NCBI GenBank assembly: GCA_018334055.1 | Contig: JAGXSS010000099.1 | Span: 1-41,356, forward strand | DNA: 41,356 nt | Direction: 5' to 3' | DNA from: Peptococcaceae bacterium | GTDB taxonomy: Bacteria > Bacillota > UBA994 | Shown: one piece after another, positions 7,332-15,980 of the stretch | Layout: every line of letters starts with the position of its first letter | How positions within the stretch are numbered: the first letter of the stretch is position 1 | Made by a program: the position numbers and the translations under genes | The notes under the pieces: generated by a model | Told to the model about the DNA's origin: nothing | Database searches by the model: none | Seen by the model: only the letters and a program-made list of their open reading frames with translations

Positions 7332-7439
7332 CTACGGAATTACGAGGTTTCTTGTGATTTATCGCGACAGAGACGAACCTTTTGCAGTGACATCATTTAA
7401 GCGCAAGCAGAAAAAACAAATTGAGAGGAGCGACTTATC

Positions 7440-8183
7440 ATGAGTTTGCGACCCCTATGGCAGGATATTGTAGCCATCGCGACGCGGTTCTCAGCCACCA
7501 TTTGCGCCTCGCTAGCGCTAGCGGTGACCGTTACTGCCTGGATATGGTATCCATTCGGGTCGTGGGCGCAATTTGACCAGGCGATACCCCTGGCGTTGGG
7601 CAGGGCATCGTTAATTCTCCTGCTCGCCATACCGGTCTTTACTACCGTCCATCTCTATGGCGAGGGTGCGAGTGGGCACCAGCGGTTTGTCCGCTGGGGG
7701 CTGTTCAGCGGGGCTAGTTTGGCCTTGTTTTCGTATTGTTATTTCTTGCTGCCGAATCTTAATGTTGTTGCCATGCTGCACTACTTTGTGGTGATGGGCC
7801 TAGCGGCTACGGGGTTCTTGGTGGTGTCCCACTGGAGGCGTCCTTTATGGTTCGAAAGCTATGTCCTAAGACTCGGCCTGGCCTTAGCGGGCACAGCCCT
7901 CTACTCCGGCGTGCTGCTCGCAGGGGTGTTCTTTATCTACGTGGCGATTGCCACATTGTTTGGCGATAGAGTGCGCGGCGAGAGCTTCGCCACCATCTTT
8001 GCTTGGGTGGCCTGCGCCTTCTCGGTTGGTCATTTTTTGCGGCAAATCCCTCGCGCCGAGGAGCGTGACAGCGCTGAAGCCCAGTTCTGTCCACCGTTGC
8101 TGCCTCACTTGGTGGACTACCTCGTCAAACCCTTGCTTACCATTATATGGCCGTGCTCTATGCCTACTTTGGTTATATCTTAG
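7440..8183 (+). pseudogene. DUF4153-family membrane protein, 5' part before an apparent frameshift
   Basis: Reading starts at ATG 7440 after GAGAGGAGCG. It gives about seven membrane helices and then ...LLPHLVDYLVKPLLTI, the expected lead into the most conserved segment of DUF4153 proteins. From about 8144 this frame gives 13 unrelated residues and stops at 8183, while the expected continuation YMAVLYAYFGYILVTWAWPKG sits in the +2 frame. One missing base in ACCATTATATGGCC (ACC ATT TAT ATG GCC restored) would join the halves into a protein of about 563 residues, a normal family length. Either the gene is newly broken or there is a sequencing or assembly error. Function of the family is unknown. 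Confidence 0.8.
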
Positions 8184-9130
8184 TCACCTGGGCGTGGCCC
8201 AAGGGGGTTATCACCCACCTCGTGCTGTGGTTTGCCCTCCTGACGGTGACGGTGCTTCTCCTTAGCATCGCCTATCGCCGGGCTGGTGAGGGTCCTACTA
8301 AGTTTGAACGACTATTTCCCATGCTCATGCTCCCACCCTTGGCCATGCTCTTTGCGGCTCTAGCCATTCGAATAAACGCTTTCGGGGTGACAGAAGAAAG
8401 ATACTACGTGGGGCTCTTCGCCTTCTGGGCTGTCCTCGCCCTTAAATATCTCGCCTTGGTGCGGCGTCCTCTGGGGATTTTGTTGCCGGTGTCGCTAGCG
8501 GCTCTCCTCCTCATCTCTCTGCTTGGCCCCGTTGGGGCGGTTGCGGTGGCGGAGCATAGTCAAAATGCCCGCCTCACCGCCATGCTCGAAAGACAGGGCA
8601 TGCTCCAGGATGGGCAGGTGCGACCGGCAGAGCATGAACTCACACCTGCCGACAAGGTTGAAATTAGTAGCGTCGTAAAGTACTTTGCCCTACGGGAACG
8701 TTTGGCGGGGCTACGCTATGTGCCACCGCAATTTGCTGTGGAAGACATGCCGCAGGTCTTTGGCTTTGCGATGCAGCATGGTTACGCAGCCACTGCCAGA
8801 TGGTTTCGCCTCGCGCGCGTCGGTGCCGCTACCCAGGTGCTACCCATAGAGGGCTATGATTATTATTTTTCAAGTCAGGGGTTGCCGAAATTGCTGTCGC
8901 CCATAGGCGAAGGTATAAAGGCAGGATTTGATCTAGACAGCAGGGTGCTACACATGGTGATTGGGCCAAGCGATCACCTTGTGACCATCGCCTTTGCGGG
9001 GCCAGGGATGCGGGGCCTCATCGTCTTCGCCTCGCTAACAGGACATGGTGGCGCAGCTTCGCCTGAAGTAGCAGCTCTATTGCAGCTCGTCGCAGCAGAT
9101 TTTGGGGTCTTCATTGATATCGACAATTAA
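8144..9130 (+). pseudogene. DUF4153-family membrane protein, 3' part after the frameshift
   Basis: This frame carries the second half of the protein. It has about four more membrane helices (AVLYAYFGYILVTWAWPKGV, LVLWFALLTVTVLLLSIA, LAMLFAALAIRI, and the segment around LPVSLAALLLISLLGPVGAVAV). A soluble C-terminal domain of about 190 residues follows, with the DUF4153-like stretch AEHSQNARLTAMLERQGML. An ATG at 8147 could in principle start it, but no ribosome binding site precedes that codon. The residues on both sides of the break are conserved and in good order, so decay is recent if it is real. The gene ends 19 bp from the convergent helicase gene. Confidence 0.75.
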
Positions 9131-9149
9131 CATGAAGAACCGCCGTCGC

Positions 9150-12100
9150 CTATATTGCCCCCGCCTTTAAGGCGGCAGGCAGCAATGAAAGTGGCATGGG
9201 CTCTTCTAGCCGCCAGATAATGCTCACCGGACGGCTACCGGTATGGCTAACGTAGTTAGCCTTGCCGAGGTAGGTGTAGGGCTGGGCCTGGTTTTTTAGC
9301 ATTTTATGCTCGCGGACAAACAAAAGTACCTGGCTACCTAGGCGGCGGTGGTTGAAATAGCGCTGGGCAGTGGGGGACTGAGCCGAAGTCGTGGACTGTG
9401 TTTGCCAGTGAAACAGCGTTTCACTAATGGCATAGTCTTGGTACATGGTGGTTGGGGAAAAGTTCTTTTCATCCTTGTGGAGATTGACGAACAGGAGGTC
9501 GGCCCTTTGTTCGGGCAACCACTTGACCCCTTCGCGCACCTCGGGGCGAACATCATCGGTCCAAAGTCCCACTGCCGCGAGGATTTCATCGCGCGAGTAG
9601 GTGCAGTGTAAATCTAGTGGGCAGACAAAGGCGAGCGCAACCCTCTTGTCCACAAAATCGATGCGATCGTAGCAATAATCAAGCAGCTCGCCCAACTCGG
9701 CACGGAGCAACGTGTCTTGCTGCACGATTGAGAATCCTTGCCGAGCACTTGGTAGGTTCATCGCGGAAGGAACTTTCTGCCACACGGTGTAGTGGAACAT
9801 GCGAGTCATGCGCAGCTCCTCTTCGCTTAAGATTGAGGGGAGACCTCCTCGCAGGCAGTCGCGCAAGAAACAGATCCATCGGCGTGAGTCAATGCGGCTG
9901 AGTCGTAAAAAGGCCTTGCTCATAGTCTGCTCGTCTAGTTGATGCTCTCGAGTCCCTGGGGCGGCTTCGCTGCGCAAAGAAGTGAAAGTGCCTCGTTTGT
10001 AAATGTCCGCAGGACGGAGGTTCTCAAAAGCACGCAAAAATGAACCTAGGGTTGGTTGTTGGCCGGTATCCAGCATGAGATTGCGAATTTTGTCGATGAG
10101 ATTCGCGCGAGTGAGGATGCTCTCTTGAATGTTGGCTAGGATTATCTCTTGCGCCACCGCTTCTAGTAGGATGTGACATCCTCGCGGTAGGGAGGGGAAT
10201 CCATCGCTAATTTCTCTTGGCACCCCGCGCGCGGTGCGGCCTAGCAGGACTCTAAATTTAGCCTCAAAACTGTACTGGCGATGGGCGTGGCCAATGAAGT
10301 CTAGCACCGTGAGCAACTCCTTGCCCTCACAGAGCCGCAAACCGCGACCTAGTTGCTGCAAAAACACCGTGAGGCTCTCCGTGGGCCGGAGAAAGAGGAT
10401 GGTATTGACCTCCGGCAGGTCCACGCCTTCGTTGTAGAGGTCCACCGTAAAGATGAAGCACACCTCTCCTTTGGTTAGTCTGCTCTTGGCGGTTTCGCGC
10501 TCCTCTGGGGTCGAGTCGCCGTGAAGGGCCATGGCAGGCACCCCATGCTGCGTAAAGCGCGCAGCCATGTACTTGGCATGCGCCACGCTCACACAAAAAC
10601 CCAGACCAACTACCCGGTCGAGTCTGTCGACATAGCGACGCAAAGCGCGCAAGATGGCATCCGTGCGCAGGTCGTTGCCGGTGTAGACTTTTTCTAGTTG
10701 AGCAATATCATAACGGCCCCGCTCGAAGCGGATCTTGCTGATGTCGACAGCGTCACTGACCCCGAAATATTGAAAGGGAGCTAGCAACTGGCGGTTTATG
10801 GCCTCCGGCAGGCGAACTTCCGCTGCCAATCTGCCACCAAAGTACCTGCTGGCGATGTCTTGCCCGTCCAAGCGTTCGGGAGTGGCGGTTAACCCGAGCA
10901 AGATCTTAGGACGGCAGTGAGTGAGCAGGTCTTGATAACTGGGCGCAGCGGCGTGATGGAACTCGTCAACTACGATGTAATCATAGTAGTCCTTGGGGAT
11001 TAGCTTGGTGAAATCCTGCGAGTTGAAGCTTTGGATAGAAACGAAAAGATGATTCAGGGCTTCGGGCCGGTCCTGGCCAGAGAGCATAGCACCGAAGTTA
11101 TTGTCCCTGAGAATCGTGCGGAAACATTGTAGGCTCTGTTGCAGTATCTCCCGCCGGTGCGCCACAAAGAGCAGGCGATTTGGTAACTTCGGGTTCTGGC
11201 GACAAAAGCGTTGGTAATCAAATGCCGAGATGACGGTCTTACCGGTGCCGGTAGCGGCCACCACCAAGTTCCGATAGTTCCCATGAAGGTTGCGCTCGGC
11301 TTCGAGGCGCTCCAAAATCTCTTGCTGAAAAGGGTAGGGTACAATGCGGAAAAAGAGAGGGCTCGTTAAATCTCCCGACCGCTCTGTTCCCAAGGCGGCG
11401 CGCAACACGGGCTCGTCCTCGGCAGAGTAGTCTTGGAAGTCGCCATCGTTCCAGTAGGTCTCAAAAGTGGCTTCGAGATGGCGAAAGACATGCGGCATGT
11501 CCTTCGCCGTTACTTTCACGTTCCATTCGAGGCCGCCACCAATGGCCGCTCCGGATAGGTTGGACGACCCTACGTAGGCGGTTGAGAAGCCACTCTCGCG
11601 GATAAACATGTAAGATTTAGCATGGAGCCGCGTGGAGCGCGTATCGTAGGACACTTTAATCCTTGCGCCCGGCAGTTGCACCAGCTCCATAATGGCCTTA
11701 AGGTCCGTCGCGCCCATGTAGGAGGTGGTAATAACCCGGAGGGGTTTCGTCCTAGTGAATGTTTGCAGTTCCCCCAAAATGAGCCTGAGACCGCTCCATT
11801 TTATAAATGAGACCAGTAAGTCAATCCTGTCTGCGGTTAAAATCTCTTTCTTTAGCTCACTGAGCATGGATGGTTCGTGAGCAGAACCGGTAAGCAAAGT
11901 GCTGATGGAGAGAGTGGTGGCCGGACGAGGGAGTGATTGGTGTCTTGCGGGGGTGAGGGTCGGCGATAGGCTCTGCCTATCAAGAACGGCTAAAAGCAAC
12001 TGCCGTGCGGGACCGATGGTCCAATCAAGCAGATCGTCTTCGTCGGTGAGGTCGGCCATTAGTTTGATGAGGCGATTACAGGCGTCCACCTGCCGCCTGA

Positions 12101-12302
12101 GCACCTCATCCTCCCCAGATTTGTCATTCAAGTAGGCCAGGCCCTTGGTCAGGGCCTCGTTGAGGTAGCGAGCAAGCAGGGGCTCGGCCGCCGCGCCGTC
12201 AAGTGGCACCATCTCTGTTTCTGTGCCCTGCCCGAGAGTCTGCAGGCCATTCTGGGTAGCGAGATTGACGATTTGTTCGTAAATTCCTAGTGGAAGGTGC
12301 AT
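9150..12302 (-). CDS. PLD-nuclease / superfamily 2 helicase / DUF3427 protein
   Basis: 1050 residues. A phospholipase-D-like nuclease domain at about 145-290 has HAK (227-229) and GSSNLSGA (245-252), the HxK and GS-N elements of one HKD half-site. A superfamily 2 helicase follows, with Walker A TGTGKT (351-356), Walker B DEFHH (446-450), LTATPERLDG, and motif VI QQLGRGLRL at about 645. The C-terminal 250 residues match DUF3427. Such proteins are thought to remodel and cut DNA, and they occur as isolated genes and in defence islands; no precise role is established. The start is supported by GGGAGATGAGCC before the ATG. A small membrane protein gene lies 65 bp upstream on the same strand. Confidence 0.9.
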   Translation of the reverse strand: MHLPLGIYEQIVNLATQNGLQTLGQGTETEMVPLDGAAAEPLLARYLNEALTKGLAYLNDKSGEDEVLRRQVDACNRLIKLMADLTDEDDLLDWTIGPARQLLLAVLDRQSLSPTLTPARHQSLPRPATTLSISTLLTGSAHEPSMLSELKKEILTADRIDLLVSFIKWSGLRLILGELQTFTRTKPLRVITTSYMGATDLKAIMELVQLPGARIKVSYDTRSTRLHAKSYMFIRESGFSTAYVGSSNLSGAAIGGGLEWNVKVTAKDMPHVFRHLEATFETYWNDGDFQDYSAEDEPVLRAALGTERSGDLTSPLFFRIVPYPFQQEILERLEAERNLHGNYRNLVVAATGTGKTVISAFDYQRFCRQNPKLPNRLLFVAHRREILQQSLQCFRTILRDNNFGAMLSGQDRPEALNHLFVSIQSFNSQDFTKLIPKDYYDYIVVDEFHHAAAPSYQDLLTHCRPKILLGLTATPERLDGQDIASRYFGGRLAAEVRLPEAINRQLLAPFQYFGVSDAVDISKIRFERGRYDIAQLEKVYTGNDLRTDAILRALRRYVDRLDRVVGLGFCVSVAHAKYMAARFTQHGVPAMALHGDSTPEERETAKSRLTKGEVCFIFTVDLYNEGVDLPEVNTILFLRPTESLTVFLQQLGRGLRLCEGKELLTVLDFIGHAHRQYSFEAKFRVLLGRTARGVPREISDGFPSLPRGCHILLEAVAQEIILANIQESILTRANLIDKIRNLMLDTGQQPTLGSFLRAFENLRPADIYKRGTFTSLRSEAAPGTREHQLDEQTMSKAFLRLSRIDSRRWICFLRDCLRGGLPSILSEEELRMTRMFHYTVWQKVPSAMNLPSARQGFSIVQQDTLLRAELGELLDYCYDRIDFVDKRVALAFVCPLDLHCTYSRDEILAAVGLWTDDVRPEVREGVKWLPEQRADLLFVNLHKDEKNFSPTTMYQDYAISETLFHWQTQSTTSAQSPTAQRYFNHRRLGSQVLLFVREHKMLKNQAQPYTYLGKANYVSHTGSRPVSIIWRLEEPMPLSLLPAALKAGAI

Positions 12303-12367
12303 GGCTCATCTCCCTCAGGCATTTGCCCTCGACAATTTTATGTGCTTGGTCGTGCTTGGTCTCTCGA

Positions 12368-12604
12368 TTACCGAAATTGGAGCGTAAATATCAACACCAA
12401 CAGCATTAGCCCCACCACGAGACCCAGCACCTTCACCGCGATGTCCTTGGCGCGGTCATATTCCGCGGTCTTGCCGGCAACATGATAGTGGAGGGCCAGT
12501 GCGCAGGCCACCAGGAACATCACAACGGCCGCCCAAGCGATAAACATCACCAGCATGGTTAGCACTCCACCGAGATTAAATCCTAAGCTCATTCCCATCT
12601 TCAT
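12368..12604 (-). CDS. Small two-TM membrane protein
   Basis: 78 residues from the ATG at 12604 (MKMGMSLGFNLGGVLTMLVM), directly behind GGAGGGAGGG; the second ATG at 12598 is also well placed. A longer reading from 12658 has no ribosome binding site. There are two hydrophobic helices, about 10-35 and 52-75, joined by a charged loop (HYHVAGKTAEYDRAKDIAVK). I do not recognise a family. It is the only gene between a good promoter (12685-12713) and the PLD-helicase gene, so the two may form an operon. Whether they work together is open. Confidence 0.7.
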   Translation of the reverse strand: MKMGMSLGFNLGGVLTMLVMFIAWAAVVMFLVACALALHYHVAGKTAEYDRAKDIAVKVLGLVVGLMLLVLIFTLQFR

Positions 12605-12684
12605 CCCTCCCTCCGTTACTTTAAAAGCAGGGTCGATACAACCCATGAGTTCATCCAACTTATCTGCGCTACTACCATGATATT

Positions 12685-12713
12685 ATAATAGGCAGTGGTT
12701 CCCAGAAAGTCAA
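12685..12713 (-). promoter_or_regulatory. Promoter for the small membrane protein and helicase genes
   Basis: On the minus strand TTGACT (12713-12708) and TATTAT (12690-12685) are 17 bp apart. An overlapping TATAAT lies three bases further on. The leader to the small gene's start is about 75 bases. Confidence 0.7.
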
Positions 12714-12739
12714 TTAGGGGCGATTGCCTTGGCAAAATT

Positions 12740-12768
12740 TTGACCTGGCCTACAGTTTAGGGTACAAT
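12740..12768 (+). promoter_or_regulatory. deoD: Promoter of deoD
   Basis: TTGACC (12740-12745) and TACAAT (12763-12768) are 17 bp apart, 35 bp before the deoD start. It is back to back with the minus-strand promoter at 12685-12713. Confidence 0.7.
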
Positions 12769-12803
12769 TTAAGCAGAAAGTCAACCTATTTAGGAGGTCA
12801 AAG

Positions 12804-13511
12804 ATGATTCCAACACCACATATTGGGGTAATGGAGCAGGGGATAATTGCGGAGACCATATTGCTGCCTGGCGACCCCCTGCGCGCGAAGTTTATTGCGG
12901 ATAAATATCTTCCGGATGCCGTGCAGTTTAACACTGTGCGGAATATGTTCGGCTACACCGGTACATACTGTGGCAAGAAGATATCGGTCATGGGCACCGG
13001 CATGGGCATGCCCTCTATCGGCATATACTCACATGAGTTGATCCACCTTTATGGAGTAAAGAACTTGATCCGGGTAGGGTCCTGTGGCTCCTTCCAAGCG
13101 GAGGTCAAAGTGCGGGACATAGTTATCGGGATGGCCGCCTCTACCAACTCGAATTACGCCAGCCAGTACGGACTGCCGGGCACCTACGCCCCCACAGCCT
13201 CGTGGTCGCTTTTAAAGAAGGCGGTGGATGTCGCCGCCGGTAAAGGGATACCGGTCAAGGTGGGGAACATCCTCTCCTCCGACATCTTCTATGATGACAA
13301 CCCAGAAGCCTGGAAGAAATGGGCTCGTATGGGCATTATGGCGGTGGAAATGGAGGCGGCAGCCCTCTATATGAATGCCAATCGCGCTGGGGTTAATGCC
13401 TTGTGCTTGTTGACGGTTTCAGATTCTTTAGTCACGCACGAGTTGGTGTCAGCCGAGGAGCGGCAAAATACTTTTACCCAAATGATGGAAATCGCCTTAG
13501 AATTAGCATGA
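12804..13511 (+). CDS. deoD: Purine-nucleoside phosphorylase, DeoD type
   Basis: 235 residues, the usual length of the hexameric bacterial enzyme. It cleaves purine (deoxy)nucleosides with phosphate to free base and (deoxy)ribose-1-phosphate in the cytoplasm, serving purine salvage. Visible motifs are GDPLRAK (phosphate-binding Arg at 27), VRNMFGYTG (Arg 46), [21 protein letters not shown] (Arg 90), VEMEAAALY (sugar-binding Glu 184) and SDSLVT (base-binding Asp 207). All key residues are present. The start follows TAGGAGGTCAAAG. A 40-residue peptide gene follows 37 bp downstream and is probably co-transcribed up to the terminator near 13694-13726. Confidence 0.97.
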   Translation: MIPTPHIGVMEQGIIAETILLPGDPLRAKFIADKYLPDAVQFNTVRNMFGYTGTYCGKKISVMGTGMGMPSIGIYSHELIHLYGVKNLIRVGSCGSFQAEVKVRDIVIGMAASTNSNYASQYGLPGTYAPTASWSLLKKAVDVAAGKGIPVKVGNILSSDIFYDDNPEAWKKWARMGIMAVEMEAAALYMNANRAGVNALCLLTVSDSLVTHELVSAEERQNTFTQMMEIALELA

Positions 13512-13548
13512 CCAAGAAGCGGTAAGTCACACAATGGGAGGGTTGAAC

Positions 13549-13671
13549 ATGTTGAAGGGAAACAATAAGTACCTTGTCATCGCCGTAGTTGTGGTAGTGC
13601 TGGTCGTTGCCGGAGTCTTTATTTGGCCCATGCTGGTGCCGGCCGCGCCGGCGGCTTGTCCGACCTGCTAG
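13549..13671 (+). CDS. 40-residue membrane peptide ending in CPTC
   Basis: A small gene with a good ribosome binding site (GGGAGGGTTGAAC before the ATG). The peptide begins MLKGNNKYLVIAVVVVVLVV. A single strongly hydrophobic helix spans about residues 8-31, then a short Pro/Ala stretch ends in ACPTC. The Lys-rich N-terminus and the helix indicate a membrane-anchored peptide with its CXXC outside the cytoplasm, or a signal-anchored redox or metal-binding tail. It lies between deoD and a terminator, so it is probably expressed with deoD. No family is recognised. Confidence 0.65.
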   Translation: MLKGNNKYLVIAVVVVVLVVAGVFIWPMLVPAAPAACPTC

Positions 13672-13693
13672 TCTCGCCGTAAACACATGGCCA

Positions 13694-13726
13694 AAAGATC
13701 GTCTCCCTCAGGGAAGGCGGTCTTTT
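13694..13726 (+). terminator. Terminator after deoD and the CPTC peptide gene
   Basis: AAAGATCGTCTCCCT pairs with AGGGAAGGCGGTCTTT through G-U pairs and one bulge, with a two-base loop, followed by T residues. It lies between converging genes and may serve both strands. Confidence 0.7.
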
Positions 13727-13740
13727 TCGTTGTTTGTTGC

Positions 13741-15351
13741 CTAGTAGCAGGCAATATGCCCATCCGTGCGCGATTCAGTGCCGCCGCAGAGTACGCCCGT
13801 GTGAGGGTCGCGCCAGATAATTTGACCGCGCCCAAAGCTCGTGCTTTCCAAAGTGCGTACCACCTGGTGCCCCTGCCTGTTCAGGGCCTGCGCCAGGTGG
13901 TTAGGGAAGGTAGGCTCGACATGCAGGGTGTTGCCACTAATCCACTGCCAGCGCGGTGCGTCCAGCGCGGCCTGGGGGTTGTGGTTAAAATCAAGGCAGT
14001 TCATGAGCACCTGCACATGTGCTTGGGGCTGCATAAAGCCACCCATCACCCCGAAGGGTCCCATAGCCTGTTTATGGTGCGTCAAAAAGCCGGGGATGAT
14101 GGTGTGGTAGGGCCTCTTGCCCCCGGCGAGGACGTTAATGTGCCCCTCGTCCAGCGTGAAGCTGTTGCCGCGATTTTGCAGCGCAATGCCCGTCCCGGGG
14201 ATGACGATGCGCGAGCCAAAGCCCATGTAGTTGCTCTGGATGTAGCTCACCATATTCCCTTCGCCATCGGCTGTCGCCAAGTAGACCGTGCCTCCCCTCT
14301 GGGGAATGAGGGGCTCCGGGATATTGGCCCGTGCGGTAATGCCGAGCCTACAGCGGCGGGCGAAATCGTCGCTTAGTAGTTCCGCGGTCGTGACCTGCAT
14401 GTAGTTGGGGTCGGTGATATGCTTGAACCCAATACTGAACGCGATTTTAATGGCTTCAATTTGTTGGTGGCAGGTTTCTAGCGTGAGGGCTCCACTAAAT
14501 GGCAATTCCTTAAGGATGTTGAGGGCGATTAGGCTAACCAACCCTTGCCCGTTGGGCGGCAATTGCCACACTTCGTAGCCGCGATAATCCACCGCGATGG
14601 GAGTAACCCACTCCGGCCGATAATTTTCGAGGTCAGTTTTCTCTAAGAAGCCCCCATGTTGCCTGGCGAAGGCGACCATTTTTTCGGCCAATTCCCCGCG
14701 ATAAAATGATTCCCCCTTAGTGGCGGCAATGCTCGCTAACGTGGCGGCATGCTCGGGCGAGCGCCATACTTCGCCGATTTCCGGCGGGTGACCATGGGGT
14801 GCAAACAGCGCAAAATACGGTTCATATTCCGCCCCCTTAAACTGCCCGCGGTCGGCCAGCAAAGCGCCTTTCCAGCTGCGACCCAAGGTGGGGGAGAGGG
14901 GGAAGCCGCCTTCAGCCAGTTCAATGGCCGGCGCGAGTACTGTGGTGAGCGGTAGCTTGCCCAGGCGCGCCGACATCTCCGCCCACCCTGCCGGAGCCCC
15001 CGGTACAGTCACCGGCAACCAGCCAAACTTAGGCATTTCGGTGTGACCTAAAGCTTTGAGGGCGGCCACCGAGATGCTTTGCGGCGCGGGGCCGCTGGCA
15101 TTTAATCCGTGGAGCCGGCCTTGGTGCCAGATTAAGGCAAAAGCGTCGCTCCCAATGCCATTGGCCGTAGGTTCTACCACCGTCAGGCAGGCCGCGGTGG
15201 CAATGGCGGCATCGACGGCATTGCCACCTTGACGCAAGATGCTTTGCCCGGCTTCGGCAGCTAAGGGTTGCGAGGCGGCCACCATGCCGCGGCTGGCATA
15301 AGTAGCCATGCGCTGGGCGGCATGGGGGTAGTAGAGCGGGTCAAATTTCAT
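13741..15351 (-). CDS. Gamma-glutamyltransferase-family Ntn hydrolase (YwrD-like)
   Basis: 536 residues, the full length of the family. These enzymes are made as one chain and cut themselves before a catalytic Thr. Here QRGGTVYLATADGEGNMVSY places that Thr at 355. The N-terminal GMVAASQPLAAEAGQSILRQ followed by GGNAVDAAIATAA, the LPPNGQG loop and the C-terminal FGVMGGFMQPQAHVQV are typical. There is no signal peptide, unlike secreted glutathione-cleaving members, so a cytoplasmic YwrD-like enzyme is more likely; its natural substrate is uncertain. The start follows GAGGAGGTTCGCC. It converges on the deoD unit and is divergent from the ribbon-helix-helix gene. Confidence 0.9.
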   Translation of the reverse strand: MKFDPLYYPHAAQRMATYASRGMVAASQPLAAEAGQSILRQGGNAVDAAIATAACLTVVEPTANGIGSDAFALIWHQGRLHGLNASGPAPQSISVAALKALGHTEMPKFGWLPVTVPGAPAGWAEMSARLGKLPLTTVLAPAIELAEGGFPLSPTLGRSWKGALLADRGQFKGAEYEPYFALFAPHGHPPEIGEVWRSPEHAATLASIAATKGESFYRGELAEKMVAFARQHGGFLEKTDLENYRPEWVTPIAVDYRGYEVWQLPPNGQGLVSLIALNILKELPFSGALTLETCHQQIEAIKIAFSIGFKHITDPNYMQVTTAELLSDDFARRCRLGITARANIPEPLIPQRGGTVYLATADGEGNMVSYIQSNYMGFGSRIVIPGTGIALQNRGNSFTLDEGHINVLAGGKRPYHTIIPGFLTHHKQAMGPFGVMGGFMQPQAHVQVLMNCLDFNHNPQAALDAPRWQWISGNTLHVEPTFPNHLAQALNRQGHQVVRTLESTSFGRGQIIWRDPHTGVLCGGTESRTDGHIACY

Positions 15352-15435
15352 GGCGAACCTCCTCGGTCAATTTCTATCGCTATGTTTCTACTACACAAAT
15401 ATTTGCTAACAATCGAAAAACTCCTGCTTACCCTC

Positions 15436-15464
15436 TTGACCTCCCCTATGTTTTGCGATATACT
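15436..15464 (+). promoter_or_regulatory. Promoter of the RHH-ABC operon
   Basis: TTGACC (15436-15441) and TATACT (15459-15464) are 17 bp apart, about 80 bp upstream of the regulator's start codon. The -10 overlaps the inverted repeat at 15460-15488. Confidence 0.75.
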
Positions 15465-15488
15465 CCACCTGGATGGCTAGTGGAGTAT
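15460..15488. promoter_or_regulatory. Perfect inverted-repeat operator, probably for the RHH regulator
   Basis: ATACTCCAC and GTGGAGTAT, 9-base perfect arms 11 bp apart, start inside the -10 box and cover the likely transcription start. Binding here would block transcription. The gene directly downstream encodes a ribbon-helix-helix protein, a class that binds such repeats as dimers of dimers, so autoregulation is the natural reading. Confidence 0.7.
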
Positions 15489-15545
15489 GAAACACACAAA
15501 ACAAAGGGAATGTCTTTTTGTTTCCCCAGTGAAAGGATTGAGCTT

Positions 15546-15980
15546 ATGCCTGACCAAGAAAAAGTTACCATCAACCTCAGCATTGTCGACCTAGGCAAGA
15601 TGGACTATTTAGTGGACCAAGGTTTCTACAGTAACCGCAGTGAGTTTGTGCGGACCGCCGTGCGTAACCAGCTGAAAGTACATGACCCCGTTGTTTCTGA
15701 CGAGTCGCTGCGCGGCAAGATGATTAGTATATCCACCGAGACCCCTGAGGTGCGGAGCGTCTGGGCCATTGGCGTTTTTAAACTCGACAAAGCGCTGGTG
15801 CAGCGGCACCTAAAGAGCGGCACCAAGATTAGCATCTTCGTTGTCGGCTCGCTCCTGGTGGACGAGGCAGTAACTTTGCCCATGCTCGAAGAGACGGTTC
15901 ACTCGGCGAAAGTTTATGGCTCCATCAGTGGACAGCCTGAGGTGGTCAAGTTCCTGAAGGAGGGCATGCACCATGATTGA
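15546..15980 (+). CDS. Ribbon-helix-helix (CopG/MetJ-type) transcriptional regulator
   Basis: 144 residues. The N-terminal 45 residues (KVTINLSIVDLGKMDYLVDQ, then GFYSNRSEFVRTAVRNQL) are a textbook ribbon-helix-helix domain: a beta strand that reads DNA and two helices that form the dimer. The remaining 95 residues form a separate domain (VWAIGVFKLDKALVQRHLKS onward) that may sense a ligand. It lacks the His/Cys set of nickel-binding NikR. The ATG at 15546 follows AAAGGA; an upstream in-frame extension has no support and would cover the promoter. Its stop overlaps the start of the first ABC gene (ATGATTGA), so it almost certainly controls that exporter. Confidence 0.88.
   Translation: MPDQEKVTINLSIVDLGKMDYLVDQGFYSNRSEFVRTAVRNQLKVHDPVVSDESLRGKMISISTETPEVRSVWAIGVFKLDKALVQRHLKSGTKISIFVVGSLLVDEAVTLPMLEETVHSAKVYGSISGQPEVVKFLKEGMHHD

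Noticed and set aside
9160-9176. CCGCCTT/AAGGCGG hairpin as a terminator for the DUF4153 gene
   Set aside because: It has no T-run and lies within the last codons of the helicase gene.
12605-12658. Longer N-terminus for the small two-TM protein
   Set aside because: The upstream ATG has no ribosome binding site, while the ATG at 12604 is directly behind GGAGGGAGGG.
13687-14376. 229-residue open frame on the plus strand
   Set aside because: It lies antisense to the clearly coding gamma-glutamyltransferase-family gene and over its terminator; the protein resembles no family.
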